DNA of 8,651 bases from Comamonadaceae bacterium (GTDB taxonomy: Bacteria > Pseudomonadota > Gammaproteobacteria > Burkholderiales > Burkholderiaceae_C), in the NCBI GenBank assembly GCA_947460065.1, contig CANHGF010000079.1, forward strand, positions 1-8,651. Direction: 5' to 3'. Made by a program: the position numbers and the translations under genes. This document shows, in pieces, positions 1 through 6,296 of the stretch. Below the pieces are notes generated by a model. That model had not been told where the DNA came from, searched no databases, and saw nothing but the letters and a program-made list of their open reading frames with translations. Numbering within the stretch: the first letter of the stretch is position 1; the number at the start of each line of letters is the position of its first letter.

Positions 1-20
1 CCAAGAAACAGACGGCCAGC

Positions 21-55
21 GCGCGGCGGCGCCTCAGGCGCCGGGGGCGCCGCGC
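21..55 (-). terminator. GC-rich hairpin around the stop codon of the 2Fe-2S subunit gene; possible terminator
   Basis: The repeat GGCGCC at 28-33 and 37-42 flanks the bases TCA (34-36), which are the TGA stop codon read on the minus strand, so the stop codon forms the loop of a perfect 6-bp stem. An outer pairing of 21-28 with 48-55 (GCGCGGCG/CGCCGCGC) can extend the structure, with a G-rich bulge at 43-47. Downstream on the minus strand the sequence is only moderately T-rich (bases 1-18), without a clean T-run. It could therefore be a weak intrinsic terminator of the three-gene operon or simply GC-rich coding sequence. Confidence 0.35.
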
Positions 56-519
56 TTGCTGGCCACCAGCTTGACCGCCCTGAAGATTTCGGGATAGGTG
101 GCGCAGCGGCACAGGTTGCCACTCAGGTGGTCGCGAATTTGCTCTTCGCTGGGCTTGGCGCAGCGCTCAAGCAAATCGGTGGCCATCATCACAAAGCCCG
201 AGGTGCAAAAGCCGCATTGGAATGCGCCGCATTCCACAAAGGCTTGCTGCACATCGCTGAGTTGCTCGCCGCTGGCCAGCCCCTCGACGGTCTTGATCTG
301 CGCTCCGTCGGCCAGCGCCGCGATGTAGAGGCAGGACGAGACCATCTTACCGTCGACCGAGACGGTGCAGCAGCCGCACAGGCCCTGCCCGCAGCTCTCG
401 CGCGGGCCCTGCAAACCGAGGCCCTGCAAAACCTCAATCAGGCTCTGGTGCGGTGCCACATGGGTGCGCACCGGCTGACCGTTGAGGGTGAAGCTAATGA
501 GTGAGCCTTGGGCGTCCAT
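34..519 (-). CDS. Molybdenum hydroxylase, 2Fe-2S (small) subunit, CoxS/XdhA-N type
   Basis: This is the electron-transfer subunit of a cytoplasmic molybdenum hydroxylase. It passes electrons from the molybdenum centre to the FAD subunit through two 2Fe-2S clusters. Counting from the chosen ATG (161 residues, normal for the family), the plant-ferredoxin-like N-terminal domain has C43-x4-C48-x2-C51 and C63. The helical C-terminal domain has C102-x2-C105 and C137-x-C139, so all eight ligands are present. Family hallmarks are slightly altered: CGFCTSG instead of the usual CGFCTPG, CRCATY instead of CRCTGY, and an extra cysteine at 50 within the first motif. The frame is open to a TTG at 534, but ATG at 519 lies one base after the stop of the catalytic-subunit gene (TGATATG), which suggests coupled translation, and it gives the usual N-terminus. 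It is the last gene of the operon. The substrate cannot be read from this subunit. Confidence 0.93.
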   Translation of the reverse strand: MDAQGSLISFTLNGQPVRTHVAPHQSLIEVLQGLGLQGPRESCGQGLCGCCTVSVDGKMVSSCLYIAALADGAQIKTVEGLASGEQLSDVQQAFVECGAFQCGFCTSGFVMMATDLLERCAKPSEEQIRDHLSGNLCRCATYPEIFRAVKLVASKRGAPGA

Positions 520-520
520 A

Positions 521-2803
521 TCAATCTTTCGCAAGGTCCAGGCCCTGGGCCTGACGCAGGGCCCGCAAGACCGCCTCGGCGGTCAGCGGCAGTTCGGTCA
601 GGCGCACGCCGACCGCATCCTCGATCGCATTGGCAATGGCCGGCGCCACCGCAAAACTGGCCGACTCGCCCACACCTTTGGCGCCGAAAGGCCCGTTGGT
701 CTGGGCCGATTCGACGGCCGCGTTTTCCATCACCGCTGGGATGTCGTGGGTGCCGGGTATTTTGTAGAAGGCCAGCGAGCCGTTGCGCAGCTGCCCGTCG
801 GAATAAATCATTTCCTCGGTGAGCGTGCCGCCCAAGGCCATGATGGCCGCGCCCGAGAGCTGAGTGGCCACGATGCCGGGATTGATCACCTGACCGGCGT
901 CAGCCACGCTGACCAGGCGCGTCACCACAAACTGGCCGGTCTCGGTGTCGACCTCGACTTCCACGCCGGTGCCACCGATCATCCAATTGGGGGTGATGTT
1001 TTTCGACGTGCCATCGCTCGGATCGACCGGCGCATAGGGCGAGGTGTAGGTGCCGGTGCCCACCACATTGCCAGCGCTCATGCCGTACTTGCGCCGAAAC
1101 AGATCGGGCAGCGCGGTATCGGTCGGCAGGCCCAGCTCCTGCGCCAGCGCGCTCAGCTGCTGGCGCGCATGCTCGGCCGCCAGCCGCACCGCATGGCCCA
1201 TGTGAAAGGTCGATCGCGAGCCCAGGGTGCCCATGTCAAAGGGCGTCACTGCGGTGTCCGGGCTGACGATGCGCAATTTGTCGATCGGGATACCCAGCAC
1301 CTGCGCCGCTACCTGCGACAGGGCAGTGTTGCTGCCCTGGCCCATGTCCACGGTATTGCAGTAAAGCGTGGCACTGCCGTCGGCCGAGACGTTGATCATG
1401 GCCACCGAGGTGGTCGGCGAGATCGAGGCCTTGACGCCTATGGCCAGACCGCGGCCACGCCGCACCACCGCCTGGCCGCGCTGCAAGGGTTGGTCCCAGT
1501 CCATGCGTTTGCGCAGCTCGGTCAGCACCTGATCGATGGCGGTATCGCGCATGACGGTGCCGGTGGCATGCTCCATGCCCTCGCGCAAGATGTTTCGCTC
1601 ACGCAGGGCCAGCGGGTCGATCTGCAGGGCGCGGGCGATCATGTCCATGTGGCTCTCGTAAGCCCACACCAGCTGCGGCACGCCAAAGCCGCGCATGGCA
1701 CCGGCCGGCGGCAGATGGGTGTACATGGCATACGAGTCGATGCTCACATGGTCGATGAAATAGGGGCCGGCAGCGGTAAAGCCCGACTTTTGAGCAATGC
1801 GTGGGCCGATGTCGGCATAGGCACCGCCGTTCCACCAAACCTCGCACTGGCGCGCCAGCAGCCGGCCATCTTTCGTCACTCCCGACTTGATGCGCAAGGT
1901 CGCGGCGTGGTTGGTGATGTGAAAAAACTGCTCCTGCATGGTCAGCGCCACCCGCACCGGACGGCGTACCAGCAGGGCCAGCGCGGTGGCCAGGGCTTCG
2001 AGCTTGATATAGACCTTGGCACCGAAGCCGCCGCCGAGCAGGGCGGTCTTGACCCTGACCCGGTTTTCGCTCCAGCCCAGCAGGCGGGCGATCTCCAGAC
2101 GCACAAAGGAGGGCATCTGGGTGGCCGAATGAATCAGGATACCGTCACCCTCGGGCTCGGCCAGCGAGACCATGGGCTCAAGCGGGACATGCATGACCGG
2201 CTGCACCTTGAAGCGGTGCTCAAACACATGGTCGGCCTGCGCAAAGCCTTCGTCCACATCGCCGCGACGCAGCCGGAAATCGAGCGCCAAATTGGTACCT
2301 CGCCGACCCTTGAGGTGCTTGAGGTCGGGGAAGGTGCCGGCCGGGCGCAGTTCTTCGTGCACCAGCGCATCCGAAGTCATGGCCTGAACCTCGTCAAACA
2401 CCGCCGGCAGCTCCTCGTAGTGAACCTCGATCAGCGCCGCCGCCTCTTCGGCCACATGCGGGTCCGAGGCCAGCACCGCCGCCACTGGCTCGCCGATGTA
2501 GCGTACCTTGCCCAAGGCCAGGATGGGCTGGTCATGAAAGGCGGGGCCGAAATACGGGTCGGGGATCAGGCCCAGCAGGTCCTGCGCGGTCATGACCGCG
2601 TGCACGCCCGGCAAGGCCAGCGCGGCGCTGGTGTCGATGCGCACGATGCGCCCGTGGGCCACCGAACTGCGGTGCAGCTTGGCATGCAGCATCTGTGGCA
2701 GGCGCAGGTTGTAGATATAGCTGGCCGCCCCGCTGACCTTGGCGCGGCCCTCCAGGCGCAGTATGTCGCGGCCTACATAGCTGGTCGTCACTGGCTCGCT
2801 CAT
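521..2803 (-). CDS. Molybdenum hydroxylase, molybdopterin-binding catalytic (large) subunit, CoxL/XdhB/HcrA type
   Basis: This is the catalytic subunit of a xanthine dehydrogenase-superfamily enzyme. Such enzymes hydroxylate an electron-poor ring carbon or aldehyde with water-derived oxygen, or run the reverse reduction. It has 760 residues, typical for the separate-subunit form. Residues 1-140 look like the aldehyde oxidase/xanthine dehydrogenase a/b hammerhead domain (GRAKVSGAASY at 19-29, GEPVAAVLA at 104-112). The molybdopterin-binding part follows: HVPLEP 205-210, GGGFGAK 257-263, GAMRGFGVPQ 368-377, DMGQG 486-490, and GAKGVGE 707-713, whose Glu713 matches the catalytic base of the family. 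The CO dehydrogenase signature AYxCSFR with its copper-binding cysteine is absent; GAMRGFG stands there instead, so this is not a form I CO dehydrogenase. ATG at 2803 shares one base with the stop of the FAD-subunit gene and has AAGGGG seven bases upstream. Substrate unknown: candidates are an N-heteroaromatic acid, a furoyl-CoA-like thioester or an aldehyde. Confidence 0.95.
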   Translation of the reverse strand: MSEPVTTSYVGRDILRLEGRAKVSGAASYIYNLRLPQMLHAKLHRSSVAHGRIVRIDTSAALALPGVHAVMTAQDLLGLIPDPYFGPAFHDQPILALGKVRYIGEPVAAVLASDPHVAEEAAALIEVHYEELPAVFDEVQAMTSDALVHEELRPAGTFPDLKHLKGRRGTNLALDFRLRRGDVDEGFAQADHVFEHRFKVQPVMHVPLEPMVSLAEPEGDGILIHSATQMPSFVRLEIARLLGWSENRVRVKTALLGGGFGAKVYIKLEALATALALLVRRPVRVALTMQEQFFHITNHAATLRIKSGVTKDGRLLARQCEVWWNGGAYADIGPRIAQKSGFTAAGPYFIDHVSIDSYAMYTHLPPAGAMRGFGVPQLVWAYESHMDMIARALQIDPLALRERNILREGMEHATGTVMRDTAIDQVLTELRKRMDWDQPLQRGQAVVRRGRGLAIGVKASISPTTSVAMINVSADGSATLYCNTVDMGQGSNTALSQVAAQVLGIPIDKLRIVSPDTAVTPFDMGTLGSRSTFHMGHAVRLAAEHARQQLSALAQELGLPTDTALPDLFRRKYGMSAGNVVGTGTYTSPYAPVDPSDGTSKNITPNWMIGGTGVEVEVDTETGQFVVTRLVSVADAGQVINPGIVATQLSGAAIMALGGTLTEEMIYSDGQLRNGSLAFYKIPGTHDIPAVMENAAVESAQTNGPFGAKGVGESASFAVAPAIANAIEDAVGVRLTELPLTAEAVLRALRQAQGLDLAKD

Positions 2804-3675
2804 CAGGTTGCCCCTTCGCCATCGACCGCCAGGGCCATCAGCGCGCGCCGCAGATGGACCTGCAGCAGATGTTTCTTGTAACTGGCCGAGCCGCGCTCGT
2901 CGCCGCGCAGCACCAGGCCAGCCGCGGCCGCCTCGCCCGCCTGCTGGAACAACGTCTCGCTGGGCTGACGGCCGGCCAGGATCTGCTCGGCCGCTTGCAA
3001 GCGGGTGGGCCGGTCGGTGGCCGCGCCAACAAACAAACGGCTGCTGCGAATCACGCCGGATTCGATGTCGAGCGAAATTCCGATGCCGATGGTCGGCCAG
3101 TCGTCGGCCGCCCGGGTGGTGATCTTCACATAGGAGCTACGCCGCTGCTGCTGGGCCGGCACCACCAGACTGGCGATCAGCTCACCGCGCCCCAGCGATG
3201 TTTCATAGTAGCCGGTGATCAAGTCCTCCACCGGGATCTGGCGCTGCTGCTGGCCGCTAATGGCCAACACATGGGCGCCCAGGGCGCACAGCAGGGGCGG
3301 CAGATCCATGTGCGGGTCGGCATGGGCCAGGTTTCCGCCCACGGTGGCGACATTGCGCACCCGCACATTGGACAGGCGCTTCATCGTCTGCGCGAGCGCA
3401 GGCACCGCCTGACGCACCACCGGCTCATGCTCAATTTGCGAGAGCGTGACCAGCGCGCCAATGTGCAAATCGCCCTCGGGCTGGCGCTCAATGCATCGCC
3501 ACTGCGGCTCGGTCTGGCGCAGGTTGACCAGGGCGGCCGGCGCGAGCACGCCGGTCTTCATCATCAACATCAGCGCGGTACCGCCGCCCAAGGGCAGGGC
3601 ATCTGCGCCGTCGACAGCGATCTGCACGCTGGCTTCCTGCAAGGTCGAAGGCTGAGAGAGCGCGTAGGGTTTCAT
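2803..3675 (-). CDS. Molybdenum hydroxylase, FAD-binding (medium) subunit, CoxM type
   Basis: This is the FAD subunit that hands electrons from the 2Fe-2S subunit to the final acceptor (NAD+, a quinone or another carrier). It has 290 residues, normal for CoxM-like proteins. The two FAD-binding loops are visible: PLGGGTAL at 28-35 and TVGGNLAHADPHMD at 111-124. The C-terminal CO-dehydrogenase-flavoprotein domain ends in a helix carrying SASYKKHLLQVHLRRAL (263-279). Only two cysteines are present (61 and 130), so the extra 4Fe-4S insertion typical of the 4-hydroxybenzoyl-CoA reductase beta subunit is missing. This is the first gene of the minus-strand operon. Start ATG 3675 gives the standard MKPYALSQPS-type N-terminus but has no recognisable Shine-Dalgarno sequence. 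A four-codon reading frame, ATG ACA CTA TGA (3683-3672), overlaps the start. Confidence 0.95.
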   Translation of the reverse strand: MKPYALSQPSTLQEASVQIAVDGADALPLGGGTALMLMMKTGVLAPAALVNLRQTEPQWRCIERQPEGDLHIGALVTLSQIEHEPVVRQAVPALAQTMKRLSNVRVRNVATVGGNLAHADPHMDLPPLLCALGAHVLAISGQQQRQIPVEDLITGYYETSLGRGELIASLVVPAQQQRRSSYVKITTRAADDWPTIGIGISLDIESGVIRSSRLFVGAATDRPTRLQAAEQILAGRQPSETLFQQAGEAAAAGLVLRGDERGSASYKKHLLQVHLRRALMALAVDGEGAT

Positions 3676-3776
3676 AGTGTCATGGTTTCAGTGCGCCTGA
3701 ACGGTTGGGCTGGGCAACCCCATCCGCCTGCTCAAGCCCGCGCGAAGCTGCAGTCACTGTAGGTAGGCGGGTGCTG

Positions 3777-3801
3777 CATCGTAAATTAAAATTTGCTGAT
3801 G
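3777..3801. promoter_or_regulatory. AT-rich dyad in the divergent intergenic region; candidate operator
   Basis: AAATT (3783-3787) and AATTT (3790-3794) form a perfect inverted repeat with a two-base AA spacer. CATC (3777-3780) and GATG (3798-3801) extend the symmetry outward with a one-base offset. The patch is strikingly AT-rich in otherwise GC-rich DNA, lies between two divergent operons and overlaps the -35 element proposed for the plus-strand operon. These are the expected properties of a binding site for a dimeric regulator controlling both operons. No regulator gene is in the window, so the identity of the protein is unknown. Chance symmetry of short AT words is the main alternative. 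Confidence 0.4.
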
Positions 3802-3822
3802 GCTCCAATGCCAGCGCAATAT
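3793..3822 (+). promoter_or_regulatory. Possible sigma70-type promoter of the DUF4936-ubiX-ubiD operon
   Basis: TTGCTG (3793-3798) resembles a -35 box and CAATAT (3817-3822) a -10 box, with an 18-base spacer. Transcription would begin near 3829-3831, leaving a leader of about 40 bases before the start codon. The elements are imperfect matches judged by eye. Their support comes from position: the only AT-rich stretch upstream of the operon, directly next to the dyad. Confidence 0.35.
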
Positions 3823-3858
3823 AGCGATCTGCGGTACAACCCGGGGCAGTGAAAATCT

Positions 3859-3864
3859 AAGGAG
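3859..3864 (+). promoter_or_regulatory. Ribosome binding site of the DUF4936-like gene
   Basis: AAGGAG lies seven bases before ATG 3871, a near-ideal Shine-Dalgarno match and spacing. It decides between ATG 3871 and the out-of-frame ATG at 3867, which is only two bases from the AG of the motif and opens an unrelated frame. It is the only strong ribosome binding site in the operon, because the next two genes start inside ATGA overlaps without a clear site of their own. Confidence 0.8.
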
Positions 3865-3870
3865 CTATGC

Positions 3871-4176
3871 ATGGTGGCAAGCGTCGCGCCCGATCTGCTA
3901 GACCTGTTCGTGTACTACCGGGTGCGAGCCAGCCAGGAGTCGGCCTATCTGGCACAAGCCCGGACCCTGCTGGCCCAGCTGCATCAAAGCAGCGGTATCG
4001 AAGGCCGGCTCAGCCGCAGGCCCGAGGCCAAGGAAGGGCTGCACACTTGGATGGAGTCTTTCATCGACCTGCCGGCCGCGCAGGAGGCGGCCGTGAGCGC
4101 CCATCTGGCCGATCCGCGCAGTGCCAGCTTCATTGAGGGCGAGCGCCATACCGAGCGCTTCGTGCGTCTGGCATGA
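3871..4176 (+). CDS. DUF4936-like small protein, first gene of the UbiX/UbiD operon
   Basis: This is a 101-residue soluble protein with no signal peptide and no membrane segment. It resembles the DUF4936 family of betaproteobacteria: a hydrophobic beta-strand LFVYYRV at 12-18, a conserved central block around RLSRRPEAKEGLHTWMESF (46-64), and a C-terminal IEGERHTERF segment (88-97). The alternation of strand, helix, strand and helix suggests a small ferredoxin-like alpha/beta fold, which is inference. No enzymatic residues can be assigned and the family has no established function that I know of. Its stop codon overlaps the ubiX start by ATGA (4173-4176), so its translation is tied to the prenyl-FMN enzymes. 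By position it could be an accessory subunit, in the way the small BsdD/VdcD protein accompanies BsdB/C-type decarboxylases, but there is no evident sequence similarity to that protein. Confidence 0.85.
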   Translation: MVASVAPDLLDLFVYYRVRASQESAYLAQARTLLAQLHQSSGIEGRLSRRPEAKEGLHTWMESFIDLPAAQEAAVSAHLADPRSASFIEGERHTERFVRLA

Positions 4177-4799
4177 GCAGCGCCAGCAAGAAGCCCGCCC
4201 AGCCGCAGCTGATCGTCGGCATCAGCGGCGCCTCGGGTGTGATCTACGGCGTGCGGCTGCTCATGCAGCTGCGCAAGCTGGGGGTGCAGTCACACCTGGT
4301 GATGAGCAAATCGGCCCAGCTGACGCTGACCCATGAATCGGACCTGACGGTGGCGCAGGTGCGCGAGCTGGCCGACGTCAATTACAACAACACCGACATT
4401 GGCTCGCGCATCGCCAGCGGCTCGTTTCGCACCCTGGGCATGGTGGTGGCACCCTGCTCGATCCGCACGCTGTCGGAGATTGCCAGCGGCGTGACCGGCT
4501 CGCTGATTTCACGCGCCGCTGATGTGGTGCTCAAGGAGCGGCGCCGGCTGGTGTTGATGGTGCGCGAGACGCCGCTGCACCTGGGACATCTGCGCAGCAT
4601 GGCCGCCGTCACCGAAGCCGGCGCGGTGGTCTATCCACCGGTGCCGGCTTTTTATGCCAAGCCGCAAAGCCTGGAGCAGATGGTCGACCACAGCGTCGCT
4701 CGGGTGCTCGACCTTTTCAACCTGGACAGCGGCGCCGCGCACCGCTGGGATCCGGGCGCATACACCGATACCGAGGCCAACCACGGCCCAACCCTATGA
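4173..4799 (+). CDS. ubiX: UbiX-family flavin prenyltransferase
   Basis: UbiX proteins join a dimethylallyl group to reduced FMN, making the prenylated FMN cofactor used by UbiD enzymes. The 208-residue protein carries the family motifs: GISGASG at 16-22 (FMN/phosphate loop), SGSFRTLGMVVAPCS at 82-96, and LMVRETPLHLGH at 128-139. Residues matching the dimethylallyl-phosphate site of studied UbiX enzymes are present: Ser18, Lys121, Arg131-Glu132, Tyr161 and Arg177. It therefore looks active. It starts in an ATGA overlap with the upstream gene and ends in an ATGA overlap with the UbiD gene, with no obvious ribosome binding site at either start, so it is probably translated by reinitiation. Pairing with a catabolic-type UbiD suggests a dedicated cofactor supply for that enzyme. 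The ubiquinone-pathway copy could be elsewhere, so the symbol marks the family and not necessarily a role in ubiquinone synthesis. Confidence 0.93.
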   Translation: MSSASKKPAQPQLIVGISGASGVIYGVRLLMQLRKLGVQSHLVMSKSAQLTLTHESDLTVAQVRELADVNYNNTDIGSRIASGSFRTLGMVVAPCSIRTLSEIASGVTGSLISRAADVVLKERRRLVLMVRETPLHLGHLRSMAAVTEAGAVVYPPVPAFYAKPQSLEQMVDHSVARVLDLFNLDSGAAHRWDPGAYTDTEANHGPTL

Positions 4800-6256
4800 G
4801 CACTGCACCAGAAGGTAACCCGCTGGACTTGCGCGCCTGGCTTGCACAGATGCGCGAGCTCGGCGAGATCGAGGACGTATCGGGCGCAGACGCGCAGCTG
4901 GAGATTGGCGCGATCAGCCAGCTCAATGTCAAGCGCGTCGGCTCACGCGCCCTGCTGTTTGACGAGATCCCGGGCTACCCCCAGGGCTGGCGGGTGATGA
5001 GCTGCAGCACCAGCAGCCCCCGGCGCCTGTCGTCCATACTGCGCCTGGGCGCCGAAGGCTCGCACCAGGCGCTGGTGCAAAAGCTGCGCGGCAAGCCAGC
5101 GCAGTGGCTGGCCGGTGCCAAGGACTTTGCGCCGGTAACGGTCAGCCAGGGGCCGGTGCTGGAGAACATCCAGCGCGGCGAGCAGGTCAATGTGCAGGCC
5201 TTCCCTGCGCCCTTGTGGAATGAAAAGGACGGCGGTCGCTTCATCGGCACCGGCTGCTCGGTTGTCACCCGCGACTTGGAATCGGGCTGGATCAACGTCG
5301 GCACCTACCGGGTGCAGGTGGTGGGCCCGGACCGGGTGACCTTGATGATGATCCCGGGCAAGCATGGCCACATCCAGCACGCCAAATACATCGAGGCGGG
5401 CAAGCCCTTTCCGGTCGCCATCGTGCTCGGGGCCGACCCGCTCAACTACCTGATTTCGGGCATCGAGGTGCCCTTTGAAGTCTCGGAGTTCAACTACATC
5501 GGCGCCATCCTCGGCCAGCCGGTGTCGGTGGTGCACGGCGAGGTGACTGGCCTGCCCTTTCCCAGCGGCGCAGAGATCGTTCTCGAAGGCTTTTGCCATC
5601 CGGGCGAAGCCGCCGCCGAAGGGCCTTTTGGCGAATTCCTGGGCTACTACGCTGGCGGCGTGGGCCAGGCGCCGGTGGTGCGCATCGAGCGCATCTACCA
5701 CCGCCACCAGCCCATCATCATGGGCAGCCCACCGGGCAAACCGCCCAATGATTACTCCTACTCCAAGGCGGTAATGCGCTCGGCCATCCTGTTCAATGCC
5801 CTGGTGCAGGCGGGCGTGCCCGAGGTGCAGGGCGTCTGGGCCCATGAGGTGGGCGGGGCGCGACTGATGAATGTGGTGTCCATCCGCCAACGTTACGCCG
5901 GCCATGCCCGCCAGGCCGGGCATCTGCTGAGCCAGTGCGGGGCCGGTGCGTATATGTCCAAGTATTCGATCGTGGTCGACGAAGATATAGACCCGGCCAA
6001 TTTGTCAGAGGTGATGTGGGCGCTGGCCACCCGGACCGAGCCCTCGGAGGACTTTGACATCATCCGCCGCGGCATGGGCTCCAAGACCGACCCGATGTCA
6101 ATCGCCTACCCCCATGCAGCGCCGCTGGCCTCCAAGGTAGTGATCGATGCCTGCAAGCCCTTCGAGCACCTGGCGCGCTTTCCGCAGGTGGTCGAGCCCA
6201 GCCGGGAGTTGCGCGATCGGGTGCGCGAGAAGTGGCCGGGACTGCAACTGCCCTGA
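4796..6256 (+). CDS. UbiD-family prenyl-FMN-dependent decarboxylase/carboxylase
   Basis: UbiD-family enzymes reversibly remove or add CO2 on aromatic, heteroaromatic or alpha,beta-unsaturated acids using prenylated FMN. This one has 486 residues, a normal length. The expected active-site residues are present: Asn167 and Arg172 in WINVGTYRVQV (165-175), His190 in PGKHGH, Glu231 in VSEFNY (Asn/His/Glu as metal ligands), and the acidic pair Glu275 and Glu280 in AEGPFGEF (274-281). Arg172 with Glu275/Glu280 reproduces the E-R-E triad of ferulate decarboxylase Fdc1; this is my alignment by eye. The gene starts in an ATGA overlap with ubiX and ends the operon. The neighbouring molybdenum hydroxylase and Bug proteins argue for a catabolic enzyme and not ubiquinone synthesis. 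Possible relatives are vanillate/4-hydroxybenzoate-type decarboxylases and furan- or pyrrole-carboxylate decarboxylases. The substrate cannot be settled from sequence alone. Confidence 0.93.
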   Translation: MSTAPEGNPLDLRAWLAQMRELGEIEDVSGADAQLEIGAISQLNVKRVGSRALLFDEIPGYPQGWRVMSCSTSSPRRLSSILRLGAEGSHQALVQKLRGKPAQWLAGAKDFAPVTVSQGPVLENIQRGEQVNVQAFPAPLWNEKDGGRFIGTGCSVVTRDLESGWINVGTYRVQVVGPDRVTLMMIPGKHGHIQHAKYIEAGKPFPVAIVLGADPLNYLISGIEVPFEVSEFNYIGAILGQPVSVVHGEVTGLPFPSGAEIVLEGFCHPGEAAAEGPFGEFLGYYAGGVGQAPVVRIERIYHRHQPIIMGSPPGKPPNDYSYSKAVMRSAILFNALVQAGVPEVQGVWAHEVGGARLMNVVSIRQRYAGHARQAGHLLSQCGAGAYMSKYSIVVDEDIDPANLSEVMWALATRTEPSEDFDIIRRGMGSKTDPMSIAYPHAAPLASKVVIDACKPFEHLARFPQVVEPSRELRDRVREKWPGLQLP

Positions 6257-6274
6257 GTGGGTGCGTCCTCAAGC

Positions 6275-6296
6275 GCCGATCAGGTGCCGATCAGGT
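6275..6296. repeat. 11-bp tandem duplication spanning the 3' end of the Bug gene
   Basis: GCCGATCAGGT occurs twice head-to-tail (6275-6285 and 6286-6296), followed by a partial third copy GCC. The second copy contains the TCA that is the TGA stop codon of the minus-strand Bug gene; the first copy lies just beyond it. It fills much of the 34-base gap between the converging UbiD and Bug genes. It looks like replication slippage. No terminator hairpin with a T-run is visible in this gap for either operon. Confidence 0.7.

Noticed and set aside
482..2881. A 799-codon open frame on the plus strand, antisense to the molybdenum catalytic subunit
   Set aside because: It is aligned codon-for-codon with the real gene, so its stops would need TTA, CTA or TCA codons in the sense gene, which are rare in GC-rich genes. 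Its product is rich in His, Gly, Gln and Arg and matches no family, while the minus-strand protein carries full family motifs.
521..3675. Annotation of the trio as coxMLS carbon monoxide dehydrogenase
   Set aside because: The copper-binding AYxCSFR active-site loop of form I CO dehydrogenase is absent; GAMRGFG is found at that place.
3703..3719. GGTTG/CAACC inverted repeat in the leader of the minus-strand operon as a riboswitch or attenuator
   Set aside because: A single 5-bp stem with a 7-base loop, no conserved riboswitch elements and no leader peptide beyond the four-codon frame noted separately.
2854..3762. A 302-codon open frame on the plus strand, antisense to the FAD subunit
   Set aside because: Same codon-aligned antisense effect; no recognisable domain, and it runs through the divergent promoter region.
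4943..5923. A 326-codon open frame on the minus strand, antisense to the UbiD gene
   Set aside because: Codon-aligned antisense shadow with no domain and no ribosome binding site; the UbiD protein has intact catalytic residues.
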